DNA of 64,000 nucleotides from Ktedonobacteria bacterium brp13 (GTDB taxonomy: Bacteria; Chloroflexota; Ktedonobacteria; Ktedonobacterales; Ktedonobacteraceae), in the NCBI GenBank assembly GCA_015099395.1, contig AP024096.1:7667485-7731484 (forward strand). The letters run 5' to 3'. The position numbers and the translations under genes are program-made. The notes below the pieces were generated by a model. That model was not told where the DNA came from. It made no database searches and saw nothing but the letters and a program-made list of their open reading frames with translations. Every line of letters starts with the position of its first letter. The first letter of the stretch is position 1. This document shows positions 19,501-28,949 of the stretch, one piece after another.

Positions 19501-20613
19501 AAAGAGATTCTGTGAAGGCTGAGGCCACTCAAACCATACACCATCTTGTTGTACAAAACGTTGGTTTTGCTGATATGCACTCAAGAAGGCATCCATCTGT
19601 AGTGATTTTTGTTGGTAGTGATATGACCCCGTAATGAAATATTTACCAATTCCATTCTCACCATATCTGTGGGAGAGTGACAAGGTCGGTTGTAGCATCG
19701 CAATTGAAACAATGGGGTGAGTCTGCTTAATTTTTGCAACCAGATCTTCGCTGATCTGATGATGACGCCGCATAACAGGTAAATTTTCGACAATAAAAAT
19801 GGGTATTGCCATTCCTCGGAGTGTAACTGGTGCGTTACTTCGTAAGAGGTGCAGCAGGATTGAAGTAACCAACTGCCGGGGAAAATGAATGACGGTTTGT
19901 TGCGCCAATAATGCGTCACCTTGCTGGGGTTGCAGAATTGTAGAGCGCAGTTGAGGGTAATTGCATTGGACTTCCAGTTTGAGCTCTTGGCTTCGTATGT
20001 CTAAAACGTTTACCTGTGGGGCAAAATCGGTAATAAGTTGAAAATCGGCACGCATGGGCAAATATTCTTGTAGAGAAGGAATCACTGAATGCAATAATGT
20101 ATCGGCTTGCTGGATAGGCATGGTCAGATTATCAAAGAGTGCATACGTATCCTGAGATGGATTATTCTTAAGAGACCATATTTTTGTGCCTTTTTGGAAC
20201 CAGCCCATGCCCAGATAACGATCTATGCCCTCACACTTGCCTTCGATCCGCTCCAAAGACGTATTAAGGGTCCAAATCAGCGCAAAATCCTGTGGCTGAG
20301 CGACTTCCTCTAACGCTTCCAGTTCGGATGCATTGATCACGAGTTTTTTTGAAATCAATGGCGCCAGGCCCTGCCACAATGCTTTCGCCACCGGATACGG
20401 TTGAGGACCATCAGCAATATGATGATCATCGATCCATTGCACGAGAGGCTCTGGTAATACACGGCTCAACTGTGAAGCTTGCCAATCTTCTTTGATGTGG
20501 TCTTTCTTATAGAGTTGAACTTCGATTCCGCCATCAACGACCACAAATTTGACTACAAACGGAGTGAGCCAGGGTAATAAAAAAGATTTTAGAGAAGAGT
20601 GTTTTGTTTTCAT
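16585..20613 (-). CDS. large protein with decayed helicase-like core and TerB_C-like tail
   Basis: The 1,342-residue protein is the first gene of the operon. Residues 1-420 are an unassigned alpha/beta region. Residues 430-545 follow the order of an SF2/SNF2 motor but lack its catalytic residues: GGIVGESS (433-440) where a P-loop would be, RILWLTSSRQ (461-470) like motif Ia, LVIFQDVE (508-515) for DEAx, and WALISVTS (534-541) like motif III. A Gln/Ser/Pro linker, a helical middle (650-1050) and a Pro/Ala repeat tract follow. The end starts with LDMEAIARLQEESKRLQERL and continues to INAPVDEQLSDLLID, resembling TerB_C domains of tellurite-resistance proteins. No clear ribosome-binding site precedes the ATG. 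The role is inferred to be a scaffold or sensor for the ATPase and helicase. Confidence 0.75.
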   Translation of the reverse strand: MKTKHSSLKSFLLPWLTPFVVKFVVVDGGIEVQLYKKDHIKEDWQASQLSRVLPEPLVQWIDDHHIADGPQPYPVAKALWQGLAPLISKKLVINASELEALEEVAQPQDFALIWTLNTSLERIEGKCEGIDRYLGMGWFQKGTKIWSLKNNPSQDTYALFDNLTMPIQQADTLLHSVIPSLQEYLPMRADFQLITDFAPQVNVLDIRSQELKLEVQCNYPQLRSTILQPQQGDALLAQQTVIHFPRQLVTSILLHLLRSNAPVTLRGMAIPIFIVENLPVMRRHHQISEDLVAKIKQTHPIVSIAMLQPTLSLSHRYGENGIGKYFITGSYHYQQKSLQMDAFLSAYQQNQRFVQQDGVWFEWPQPSQNLFTTIKGQLEAKEIRWEEVMGFGTQRITRTDLQPDARTIRPLGTIPTERGHSALEQLHHHGIPGGIVGESSLVIPVFIKACEKLLQANRQARILWLTSSRQKGAVTRALRTSTVSSYITAASLITLRDQPALLLRAWTLVIFQDVEQLHDGSAQARQLFSLKWGWALISVTSKHVVKPSMMQILHLPEQHHKQFCELYLFDPQHDNSNTTLNKNAVVQNTTAPSVSPKATPGGASQRRTIELNQKKIAEIHQSSEQIQKNLTVKNQGPSHIAFTKTSVSSAEVPAPSKPAAHQEIRQTNTQAQIAYQQSTEVSNRIAVLRLYWLYLDGIHARQKAGMKPLWGLVEDYAHFNFTPRSQNQTPYQAQIYKKLLPTHLLTEIDQLWGTKLLARWPERIVSEPFPHKQLADTFGVALEFWHGCALTVWFNTEGPSSRAALSELTVYYQKKIQMLKDMGTPVDERLFEELKRADANLPQPQPFMKEITGRQGNIPGSIMASGRRREGFEKLRDIVSSYRRQWAERYLDYYLQQRFHTEMGEVIHVYQLISKPERTPTATKRFITDAEMATNHWFGGDISKLYGAIQQPSPIEPRRVAILPLDSAKFVSAVYEALNTTNGRAMPRPGAGTIQQFPGTGKFAGATYYNLNKLANLSSWYVQLEEARGSVPTLKDFGTSKFTKWSTTLNDNVDKAWDIFAQAIEAAKREVTPLPGRNTFNQPLTENIKNVFGTAVKPEVQSRPASPTNVPPAAEAPFKVQPEPKVATKTPAPTGVQPEPGSATKAPSSAGVQPEPGSATKAPSSAGAQPEPGSATKAPSSAGAQPEVSLDMEAIARLQEESKRLQERLTIEAEEEERGSTQPQLETVTIPPAVNESDAAIGVDKGNASISEVDEEWQLIVSQWKTEHWEILALLYQGQSAELATAVRKYHRPLSQFIDEINAPVDEQLSDLLIDPEDNTIFEHLHGTAESLVRWYLSSKGR
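17055..17215 (-). repeat. 48-bp in-frame tandem repeats
   Basis: Three nearly identical 48-bp units plus partial ones encode the 16-residue unit VQPEPGSATKAPSSAG inside the large operon protein. They form a flexible Pro/Ala/Ser linker between the helical middle and the TerB_C-like tail. Such identity suggests recent copy-number change by slippage. Confidence 0.9.
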
Positions 20614-20786
20614 TTTTATAATCCGCTAGAAGGGCTTACACTTTTAATAACCGCTTCAAGGTATTCTGGTCTGGATGCCATTCAATGAATATTCTTTTTG
20701 AGAAATTGATAGTAATTTTTATCGTTCAAGCACCAAACCACCCACAGTATGATGTTCCTAATGTCAAGACACTAAAAGCGGAGGTT

Positions 20787-21180
20787 TCAGGGTGTCCTTT
20801 CTCTGGTAAAGTAAATCTCTGCTGAGTCAGTAACCGAGAGTCTGATGAGCGCGTCGCTTATTGTATAATCGCAGGTATTCCGCGAGCTCCGATGAGTCTG
20901 ACGAAAGCTCTCATATTGTTTCAAACAGACCTCCTCATATTTAAGCGTTCTCCATAGGCATTGTGTGAAAATGTTATTCAGCCTCAATCTCGACTATCCA
21001 TACTAATACGTGTCTTTGTGTTGTCTCTTCCATCACGAAAGGTACGTGAAGTGTTTGATCGAGCTCTCATTGGTATGAGTGCCAAATTCTGCGGCAATTT
21101 AGAAGAAGGATTTCTTCTCTCTCAGAATTTCTCAGATGACTTTGGCTTTAAACTCAGTTGTGTAGGTCTTCCTTATTGTT
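20787..21180 (-). pseudogene. IS3-family element relic
   Basis: Reading leftward on the minus strand, an OrfA-like start can be recognised: YTTEFKAKVI, a stop, then IAAEFGTH and WKRQ (normally YTxEFKAKVxLEALR...EIAAEFGVHPNQISQWKRQ). After a gap, the C-terminal end of OrfB follows: NIFTQCLWRTLKYEEVCLKQ, then YESF and AEIYF. Most of the DDE core is lost and several stops interrupt it. It sits upstream of the three-gene operon and is non-functional. Confidence 0.7.
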
Positions 21181-21273
21181 GTTATCTCTTCTTCTTCCCA
21201 CCTTCAAACCTCTGAACTTTTTGTCTTATTCTAATAGGATTATTGTAATTAAAGTAACCTCTGCCGTCAAGAC

Positions 21274-21441
21274 GCATTGCCTTACGGGAAATCGTACCCG
21301 ATGGTGTGCTGTTTATGCCCTTTTTCCTCGAATGTTTTGTCGCCTCCAGGAAGGCCTCTGCCTGCTTCACACGTGTTCTGAAAATGCCCAGTTGGCTTGT
21401 TCCCTTTGCACTGAGGAGTACGATATCTCATGAGGCAATGC
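21274..21441. repeat. MITE-like repeat, copy 4
   Basis: This is a full 168-bp copy with ends gcattgccttacgggaaatc and gatatctcatgaggcaatgc. It is the copy closest to a consensus. It lies 115 bp beyond the 3' end of the P450 gene. Confidence 0.9.
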
Positions 21442-21556
21442 GCCGTTCGGAGGGGGGCCAATGGAAAAGGGAGCATCATGCACCTTGCCAGTGGCCTACC
21501 CTACATTTATGCGGGTGGAGTGTCAAGAGGCCATTAATTATTGTTCTTATAAGGAT

Positions 21557-22732
21557 CTATTCAGCCACCGGCATATGTACAGGCGTAAAGAGCAAGCCCA
21601 GCTGGTGAAGATGCCCATTCTTTCGGCTCAAAGGTCTCTCTGGGTCCGGATGGATGGAAGAAAAATGGGCGACGATTCGTTCCAACGCGATCTTTGATTC
21701 CAGGCGCGCCAGGGGTGCTCCCAGACAGACATGAATGCCATAGCCAAAGGTCATATGAGGATTGGGCGTACGCCTGATATCAAATTGTTCGGCATGAGGA
21801 AAATATTCCTCCTCGAAATGGGCCGCTCCAACCCAGGACACAATCATCTCACCTGCTTTGATCTCGTGCCCATCCAGTACAAGATCCTCACGCGCGGTAC
21901 GTCGCAGGCTGATCTCTGAGAAATCATAGCGCAATGTCTCTTCAAGAGCACCAGGGATCAATGACGGGTCGGCCCGCAAGGCTTCGTATATCTCCGGGTG
22001 CTGGCTAAAACGATCGAGAGCATAGCTCAGCAGCATGGTAGTGGTTACATTCCCAGCCATCATCATTTCCAGGCACATAAAGAGAATTTCCTCGCGTGTC
22101 AGACGCGCGCCATCCTCTTCAGCCGCTAGGAGCGAACTCATAAGGTCTGTCTGTGGGTCAGCTTTTCGCTCTTCTAGCAGGTCAGAGAAGTAATGAAAAA
22201 GCTCGTTGTTATCTGGATGCGCTCCTTTTGTGAACTGATCAAGTAACTGATAAGACCACACGCGAAAGCGCTCCTGATCTTTTGCCGGCAAGCCCAGCAT
22301 CTCTGCAATGACCCGCACAGGCAAGGGGTAGGTCAAACCAGTCATCACCTCCATTTTTCCGATGGCCAACGCGGGTTCTAATAAGCTATCGATAATCTCG
22401 ACCAGGCGGGGCGTAAGTTCTTCAATACTGCGGGGCGTAAAGGCTTTGGAGACCAGCGAACGTAGCTGGCGATGGCGTGGAGGTTCTGATTTTCCTAAGG
22501 TACTGGGAAAATTTTCCGGTAAGGTCTTTTTCACCGAATAGTCCGCATGATCCAATAAAACTCTCTGCACATCTTTGTAGCGGAAAACTTCCCATACCTG
22601 GAGATCCTGGTTATAATGGACTGGCTGATTCTCGCGCATTTCTCGATACCAGGCGATGCGCGACTCTACTGAATCACCTATCTTTTGTTGCATCATATTT
22701 CTTGGTAACTCGGATTTGTCCTGAATAGCCAT
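21557..22732 (-). CDS. cytochrome P450
   Basis: This is a 391-residue soluble bacterial P450. The I-helix motif is MMAGNVTTTMLL (normally AGxxT), the K-helix motif EETLRYD contains ExxR, and the heme-binding loop is MTFGYGIHVCLGAPLARLE with the cysteine thiolate. EPPRHRQLRSLVSKAFTPRS is the typical B-C region of actinobacterial-type P450s. It is expected to hydroxylate or oxidise a small hydrophobic substrate with electrons from an unlinked ferredoxin; no redox partner is adjacent. GGAGGG lies 7 nt before the ATG. Length and motifs are complete. Confidence 0.93.
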   Translation of the reverse strand: MAIQDKSELPRNMMQQKIGDSVESRIAWYREMRENQPVHYNQDLQVWEVFRYKDVQRVLLDHADYSVKKTLPENFPSTLGKSEPPRHRQLRSLVSKAFTPRSIEELTPRLVEIIDSLLEPALAIGKMEVMTGLTYPLPVRVIAEMLGLPAKDQERFRVWSYQLLDQFTKGAHPDNNELFHYFSDLLEERKADPQTDLMSSLLAAEEDGARLTREEILFMCLEMMMAGNVTTTMLLSYALDRFSQHPEIYEALRADPSLIPGALEETLRYDFSEISLRRTAREDLVLDGHEIKAGEMIVSWVGAAHFEEEYFPHAEQFDIRRTPNPHMTFGYGIHVCLGAPLARLESKIALERIVAHFSSIHPDPERPLSRKNGHLHQLGLLFTPVHMPVAE

Positions 22733-23082
22733 GTGTATTCCCTCCTGCTTTTCATTCGTTTCTTCAGGTACAGCAAGTATGCACGCATAATCGTATTATA
22801 GCACATTTTCCCAAAATGCATGTATTGAATGGCTCTTATGCAACCTTGGAACATCATGCGCAGCAGGCCACTGAGAAGAACTAAATGGGGAATCGAGTTG
22901 TCTGGCAGAGAAAAAAGGAGGAAGATCTTTTCATGAGAAACGTCGTAAGAGAGGATCCTCTTCCTCATGTTATCTCATGATACATCTTGGGTAGCATCTC
23001 ATCAAGCATCGGCAACACATGCCCTAGTGCAGGTTCAAAAAAGCTCTTGTGTAAGGAGAGGGCGACCTGGTAGAATGAGGGC
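22733..23082. other. intergenic region
   Basis: About 350 bp between the P450 and the split IS630 gene. It contains the P450 5' region and presumably the left end of the IS630 element, but no clear inverted repeat pair was identified. Confidence 0.5.
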
Positions 23083-23556
23083 ATGAAAGCCCCTATGTAT
23101 GTCAGAGCCTTGAGTCCAGTCGAGCAGGACTGGATACAAGCTGGATTGCGCTCCGCAGATGCCTTCACCCTGCGCCGGTGTCAAATCCTGTTAGCCTCCA
23201 GTCGACAGCAACGTCCCAAAGAAATCGCCCGCAACCTGGATTGTGCGACGCAAACCGTGCGCAACGCCATCCATGCGTTTGAGCAGAAAGATTTAGCTTG
23301 TCTCAAGCAGGAGTCTAGCCGACCGAAAACAGTCCAAGCCCAGTTCGATCAGGCCAAGTGTGAAGCGCTGCGAGCCCTGTTGCACCAGGGTCCACGGACG
23401 TTTGGCAACGCGACAAGCTGTTGGACTCTTGAGTTGGCCGCAGAGGTCAGTTTTGAGCAAGGGTTGACAGAGAGCCAGATGAGTATCGAAACCATCCGGC
23501 TTGCTCTCAAACGACTTGAGGTCGGGTGGTAACGAGCGAAACACTGGATCACCAGC
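23083..23556 (+). pseudogene. IS630-family transposase, 5' exon
   Basis: The N-terminal helix-turn-helix part of an IS630 transposase: ALSPVEQDWIQAGLRSADAF, then IARNLDCATQTVRNAIHAFE and IETIRLALKRLEVGW. The next codon is TAA where the family has a lysine codon (GW-K-RAKHWIT). The frame then continues RAKHWITS up to 23556, where group II intron A begins. The rest of the gene lies 9.8 kb downstream at 33366. The nonsense codon makes the gene dead even if the intron splices. Confidence 0.92.
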
Positions 23557-24169
23557 GTGCGCCGCGTCGGCGCATATGAAATACCCGCATGAAGCGGGAG
23601 AGGAAGAGAGTAAAAAAACCTCTAGGACAATGACTTATCCGGCGGCGAAAGCTAATGGTGGACAGTAGCATGTCATTAACGCGGAGAATACCAGAAGGCA
23701 TGTATGGGATTGCTCTGCAAGTCCTGTGTGCAAGAAGCCCCGCAAGGGGTAGAGGTGAAGCTGGCCAATTGCTAAACCTAAGTTCCTGCATGATGTTAAT
23801 CCACATCCGTCAAACCATGTCTAAGATGACGACATCGAAAAACCGCAACCGGGCTGGTGTTGCGGCACAAAAAAAAAGATTGCCCTACAACTCGACAATC
23901 TCACGCTCTCTTCGATGTATGGCGGGTAATGAACCCGATAAGGAACAAACGGGCACCTAAACACGCTACACGTTTCATATGCGCAAAAGCGGGATCGCCT
24001 GAAAGCCGCGAGGCTCATGGCGACGGAACCCCCATAGTAAGGACTCAAAGAACAAAGAGGTTCCCGCGAGAAATGAAGGGGCAGCCTGCGAAGGCAGGCC
24101 AGAGTGTATGATTGATACCCATGCACAGGGAAGGTATCAAGAAGTCGCTAACGCATGGAGGTATGCGAA

Positions 24170-25069
24170 ATGCAGAACACCGAAGAGCTTTTAGGACTTC
24201 TCCGTGATCGTGGCAAGCGGGGCTTGCCGTTAAAACGCGTCTATCGGCAACTCTACAACACAAACCTGTACCTCTCGGCCTATGGCCGGGTCTACCGCAA
24301 CGCCGGCGCATTAACACCCGGCGTCACGGATGAAACGGCTGATGGCACTTCGCTGGAAACCTTTGACACCATTATTACTGCACTGAGGCAGGAACAATAT
24401 CAATGGCAACCAGCACGACGAACCTACATCTTGAAAAAGAACGGGAAAAAGAGGCCGCTAGGCTTACCCACCTGGAGCGACAAGCTTCTTGCTGAGGTTA
24501 TGAGGATGATCCTGAACGCTTACTTTGACGAGACATTCAGTGACCACTCTCATGGCTTCCGCGAAGGACGGGGATGCCATACGGCGCTGCGAGAAATCTA
24601 CCACACCTGGAAAGGCTGCGCCTGGATCATCGAGGGCGACATAGCGGATTGCTTCGGAAGCCTCAACCATGACCTCATCATTTCAGCACTCGCTGAACAC
24701 ATCCAGGATGGACGATTTCTCAATCTCGTGAAGAAGCTCCTCGACGCAGGATACATGGAGGACTGGAAACTGAACAAAACCCTTAGCGGTACGCCGCAAG
24801 GTTCGATCCTCAGCCCGATCCTTTCCAATATCCTGCTCTCGAAACTAGACAGGTTCGTAGAAGGAGAACTCATCCCACGATACAACAAAGGGGAGAAAAG
24901 AAGAGAGAATCGGGAATACAAAAGCCTGATGCACCGCGCCTACCGCCTGAGGAAGAAAGGGCAGAAGGAGGCTGCTCAAAAATTAAAACAACAGGCCCAG
25001 AAGCTCCCCTCACAAGACCCACAAGACCCTGATTACCGACGACTGCGGTATTGCCGATATGCCGACGAT
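24170..25069 (+). CDS. intron A reverse transcriptase, 5' part (to YADD)
   Basis: This is the first 300 codons of the intron-encoded protein. It has RT-0 to RT-5 blocks: KRPLGLPTWSDKLLAEVMRM (RT-2), HGFREGRGCHTAL (RT-2a), WIIEGDIADCF (RT-3), LSGTPQGSILSPILSNILL (RT-4) and RYCRYADD (RT-5). GGAGGT precedes the ATG at 24170 by 7 nt, so the longer frame from 24155 is not used. The frame stops just after YADD because intron B begins there. The remainder is at 32339-33256; joined, they give a 605-residue protein in phase (900 + 918 nt). Confidence 0.92.
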
Positions 25070-25587
25070 GTGCGCCACTTAACCGGTGGTTAGATCCCTC
25101 TCACAGAGAGGAGAAGTTTGGAGGAAAAGACTTCTGGGTCACTCAACCTACCTGGATGTGAAAGCTGAAGGGGAAATGAGCATGTTGAGAAAGCGGAAAA
25201 GGCAAAGAAGACGCTAAAGGCCTTGTTCTGCAAGACCCGCCTGAACGGTGAAACCTACACTGGCTGAATCGTAGCTTCCAGCGATGAAAGCGTACATCTC
25301 TCGATTACAGCGTCTGTTGCGAGATCGTCCTCATAGGGTGTCAAAATCGTCGGCACCTGAACCCTCCAGAGGATGAGCGGTGAAGAATGACTTCACTCAA
25401 GGGAGCGAACACGGCACCTACGTCAGGCTCGATACGTCTAGCCACACGGGAACTTGGGATGGCCTAAACCGCGCGAGCGGTAAGGTCACGGAACCATCGT
25501 AGTAGTCCGCGCAAGGGAACAAGTAACCTTGTACATGGCGAAGGATGGTAGGTGTTTTCGATACTTACAGAAAGAAAGGTACGCGAG

Positions 25588-26497
25588 ATGCGAACAGCCG
25601 ATCAGGTGTTAAGTATCATCCATGAACGCGGCAAACGAGGATTGCCACTGGAACGAGTCTATCGATTACTGTTCAATCCGGCTTTGTACCTCAAAGCGTA
25701 TGGGAAAATCTATCGAAACAACGGTGCATTAACACCAGGCTCAACGGAAGAAACGGTGGATGGTATGTCCATGTCCAAAATCGCAGCGATCATTGAAGCA
25801 CTGCGATATGAGCGCTATCACTGGACACCAGTGCGACGCATCTACATCGAGAAACGTCACTCGAAGAAGAAACGCCCGCTCGGACTGCCTTCTTGGTCGA
25901 ATAAATTGCTGCAAGAAGTCATGCGACTCATCTTGTCTGCATACTACGAGCCGCAATTCAGTCCCAGTTCACATGGGTTTCGACCAGGCCGAGGATGCCA
26001 CACCGCGCTCTCGGAGATCTACCACACGTGGATAGGCACAAAGTGGATGGTGGAGGGAGATATCGCCCAATGCTTCGACGCGCTCGACCATTCGGTCTTG
26101 CTGTCAATCTTGAGCGAGAACATCCACGATGGTCGATTTCTTCGACTCATCGAAGGACTCCTCAAAGCTGGATATCTGGAAGAGTGGCGCTATCATGCCA
26201 CGTACAGTGGCAGCCCCCAAGGGGGCATTTTGAGCCCGCTGCTCGCCAATATCTATCTGGATAAATTGGACAAATTTGTTGAAACGACTCTTGCTCCAGC
26301 CTACACGCGCGGAGAGCGAAGACGGGTCAATCCCCCATACGGAGCACTCCAAAGACGCGCGTTGGATCTGCGAAAGACAGGAAAACGAGAAGAAGCGGAA
26401 ACACTGCGTCATCAGATGCAGTGTCTGCCCTCCCTCGATCCAACTGACCCAGGATACAGACGGATGCGGTACCTCCGCTATGCCGATGACTGGCTGA
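25588..26497 (+). CDS. intron B reverse transcriptase, 5' part (to YADDWL)
   Basis: The protein begins MRTADQVLSIIHERGKRGLP; AAAGG lies just upstream, and the frame open from 25552 is not needed. The RT blocks are KRPLGLPSWSNKLLQEVMRL, HGFRPGRGCHTALSEIYHTW, WMVEGDIAQCFDALDH, YSGSPQGGILSPLLANIYL and LRYADDWL. It is closely related to intron A's RT. The gene is interrupted inside the codon after WL (A | TT) by intron C. With the second part it makes 597 codons in phase (910 + 881 nt). Confidence 0.92.
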
Positions 26498-27091
26498 GTG
26501 CGACCTGAAGTCGCTTGTGTTGAGTGGAGCAAAGGCGCTCCCAGCCTAGTATCCAAGGCTGTCTCCAATCCCTCTCTGCGTCACTGGCAACGGTGAGGTG
26601 GAAAGCGAGGGGTAACGTCCAAGGAAGCTTCGAGCCGAATGAGGCAACCGGGCAAGGGGAAAACTGGAAGGATGAATGCAAATGAACCTTCGATGAGGCT
26701 GCGTGACGTCGCGGTCATCGAAACGGCTAAAACGATGATGAATGGGACAACGGTCCCTGTGGGCTAAGCCATCCCAGGAATGGATACCCAGTCCCCGCAG
26801 TAAAGAAGGCACTCCTCACCAGTTGTATCTCACACATGCGAAACAGGATAACCCCAATGAAGTCTCAGAGATGGTCGATGCTCTGAGTAAGCCAACCGCA
26901 AGGAAAGCCGAACTCTTCAGTGGGAAAGGGAGGGATCAAAAAGCGAATGCTGCCAGCCGAAAGGCAACAGGAATTCATAACTGGGCAGATAGGGCCGGAA
27001 ACGGAGATACCCACGCCAAAAAGCGGCTGACGTGATCCTGGTGCATCACCCAAAGAACGATGTGAAGGTGAGTTATCAAGGGAAAAGTTAG

Positions 27092-28867
27092 ATGCAAGCC
27101 ACACGCTTAGCAAACGGAACCGAGAAACAGACCGACTGGAACGCCATTGACTGGCGGAAAACCAACCGGACTGTTCGCAACCTGAGACACCGCATCTTTC
27201 GGGCCACACAAGAGGGCAACTTGAAAAAGGTGCGCTCGCTTCAAAAACTCATGCTGAAAAGCTACTCCAACCGGCTGGTGAGTGTCCGGCGAGTAGCACA
27301 GATCAACGCTGGGAAACACACGCCTGGGGTGGATAAACTGGTCATTAAAACACCAGCCGCCAGAGGACGAATGGTCGATGCCCTCGCCCACTACACCCTC
27401 TGGAAAGCCAAGCCAGCAAGAAGAGTGTACATTCCTAAAGCCAACAACAAGCTCAGGCCGCTCGGAATCCCCGTTGTTTTCGATCGCTGTCTTCAGGCAA
27501 TGGTCAAGAACGCCCTCGAACCCTTCTGGGAAGCTAAGTTCGAGGGTACCAGCTACGGATTCCGACCGGGGCGCAGTGGACATGACGCGATCGAGAAAAT
27601 CTTCGGATTGGCTCGACCAAACAAGACCAAGAAATGGGTCTTGGACACGGATATACGCGGCGCCTTTGACCACATCTCACACGACTACTTACTCAAGGCC
27701 ATTGGTCCAGTTCCGGGGAAGGAACTCATCAAGCAATGGCTCAAAGCGGGCTATGTCGAACAAGAGGTGTTTCACGCAACGGAAGAAGGAACGCCTCAGG
27801 GAGGAGTGGTGTCGCCCTTGTTGGCTAACATTGCCCTGCATGGTATGGAGGAGGCCATCGGGGTTAAATACGACTACCGAGGCCAAATCGTTGGCAAACG
27901 GGCAGTCGTGAGATATTCCGATGATTTCGTGTGCTTTTGTGAAACCAGAGAAGATGCCGAGCGGGTACAAGGCATCTTGATAGAATGGTTGAAGGAACGT
28001 GGTCTGACCCTTTCTGAGGAAAAGACACGGATCGTCCACCTGGTCGAAGGCTTCGACTTCCTTGGCTTCAACATTCGGCACTATCCAGCACCGAAAACCT
28101 CGCGAACGGGATGGAAACTCCTCATTAAACCCAGCAAAAAATCAATACAAGAGATGCGAACGAAGCTCAAAATCCTGTGGGAAAAATCCAACGGGAGGAA
28201 TGTCCAGACTGTTCTGGGACAGTTCAACCCAGTGATCCGGGGATGGGCAAACTACTTTCGCACGGCGGTAGCCAAAGAAATCTTTAGCAGCCTGGATAGC
28301 TGGATGTTCTACAAAGAAGATCGGTACACCAGGCGCATGCACCCCAAAAAGGCCAAGGACTGGCGGCAGAACCGCTACTGGGGCCGACTGAATCTGGAAC
28401 GGAACGACTGCTGGACGTTTGGTGACAAACAAACCGGAGCGTATCTGCTCAAATTTAGTTGGTTTCCCATCGAACGACATACGCTGGTCAAAGGGGCATC
28501 CTCACCCGACGATCCCCACCTCAAGAGCTACTGGAGGGAGCGAGAGGCGGCAAAAGCCAAAAACCTGACGCTCTCCAAACAGAAACTCGCCAAAAGGCAA
28601 CATGGTCGATGCCCACAATGCGGAGAGTCCCTCTTCAATGATGAAGAACTCCAGGTCCATCACCTGCACGCCCGTGCCGACGGGGGAAAGAATGTCTACA
28701 GCAATCTTGTCCTGGTTCATCTTCTGTGCCATCAGCATATTCACGCCGCGTCAAAACGAGCGCTGAGCGATTGCCAGGAGTTTAACAATCATGACCTCCT
28801 GACAATAAAGCACAAAGCTGCTCGACAGACAAGGCGCAAAGGACAAGAGGAGCAGTGCGGTATGTGA
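27092..28867 (+). CDS. intron C reverse transcriptase/maturase with HNH
   Basis: This 591-residue LtrA-type protein starts with the RT N-terminal domain (WRKTNRTVRNLRHRIFRATQ). The RT blocks are LRPLGIPVVFDRCLQAMVKN (121-140), YGFRPGRSGHDAIEKI, WVLDTDIRGAFDHISH, EGTPQGGVVSPLLANIAL and the catalytic YSDD at 275-278, an alanine-to-serine variant of YADD. The maturase X region (FNPVIRGWANYFRTAVAKEI) and a C-terminal HNH nuclease (CPQCGESL, LQVHHLHARADGG, LCHQHIH) follow. It supports splicing and target-primed mobility of its intron. The gene is intact. Confidence 0.93.
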   Translation: MQATRLANGTEKQTDWNAIDWRKTNRTVRNLRHRIFRATQEGNLKKVRSLQKLMLKSYSNRLVSVRRVAQINAGKHTPGVDKLVIKTPAARGRMVDALAHYTLWKAKPARRVYIPKANNKLRPLGIPVVFDRCLQAMVKNALEPFWEAKFEGTSYGFRPGRSGHDAIEKIFGLARPNKTKKWVLDTDIRGAFDHISHDYLLKAIGPVPGKELIKQWLKAGYVEQEVFHATEEGTPQGGVVSPLLANIALHGMEEAIGVKYDYRGQIVGKRAVVRYSDDFVCFCETREDAERVQGILIEWLKERGLTLSEEKTRIVHLVEGFDFLGFNIRHYPAPKTSRTGWKLLIKPSKKSIQEMRTKLKILWEKSNGRNVQTVLGQFNPVIRGWANYFRTAVAKEIFSSLDSWMFYKEDRYTRRMHPKKAKDWRQNRYWGRLNLERNDCWTFGDKQTGAYLLKFSWFPIERHTLVKGASSPDDPHLKSYWREREAAKAKNLTLSKQKLAKRQHGRCPQCGESLFNDEELQVHHLHARADGGKNVYSNLVLVHLLCHQHIHAASKRALSDCQEFNNHDLLTIKHKAARQTRRKGQEEQCGM

Positions 28868-28874
28868 TGTGCTT

Positions 28875-28910
28875 GAGCCGTGTGCGTTGAGAGGCGCACG
28901 CACGGTTCTC
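28875..28910 (+). ncRNA. intron C domain V
   Basis: The stem-loop begins gagccgtgtgcg and ends cacggttctc around the loop ttgagagg. It has the size and the GAGCCGU...ACGGUUC pairing of group II domain V, eight bases after the RT stop codon. Confidence 0.85.
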
Positions 28911-28949
28911 AGGGGGCCGGGGGACAGCAATGTCCTCTGGCTACCCGAC

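Larger units (their letters stand above)
26498..28949 (+). mobile_element. group II intron C (inside intron B's RT gene)
   Basis: It begins GTGCGACCTG and ends CTACCCGAC, 2,452 bp. Removal fuses CTG-A to TT-GGT and restores YADDWLIGFSGPRKEAEEIK. The long 5' part (26498-27091) is the ribozyme domain I-III region, an uninterrupted intron-encoded protein follows, and domain V lies at 28875-28910. All parts look complete, so this is the best candidate for an active intron in the nest. Confidence 0.92.

Noticed and set aside
12906..20613. Full BREX locus
   Set aside because: Only BrxD-like and BrxHI-like genes are present; no methylase PglX, phosphatase PglZ, BrxA, BrxB or BrxL was found.
22965..23168. 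67-codon minus-strand frame ending FFEPALGHVLPMLDEMLPKM
   Set aside because: It overlaps the start of the IS630 gene, shows no known domain and has no ribosome-binding site.
28880..28949. Start of an independent gene at 28880 (MCVERRTHG)
   Set aside because: These bases belong to the 3' end of intron C (domain V and VI); the true codons begin at 28950 as the continuation of intron B's RT.
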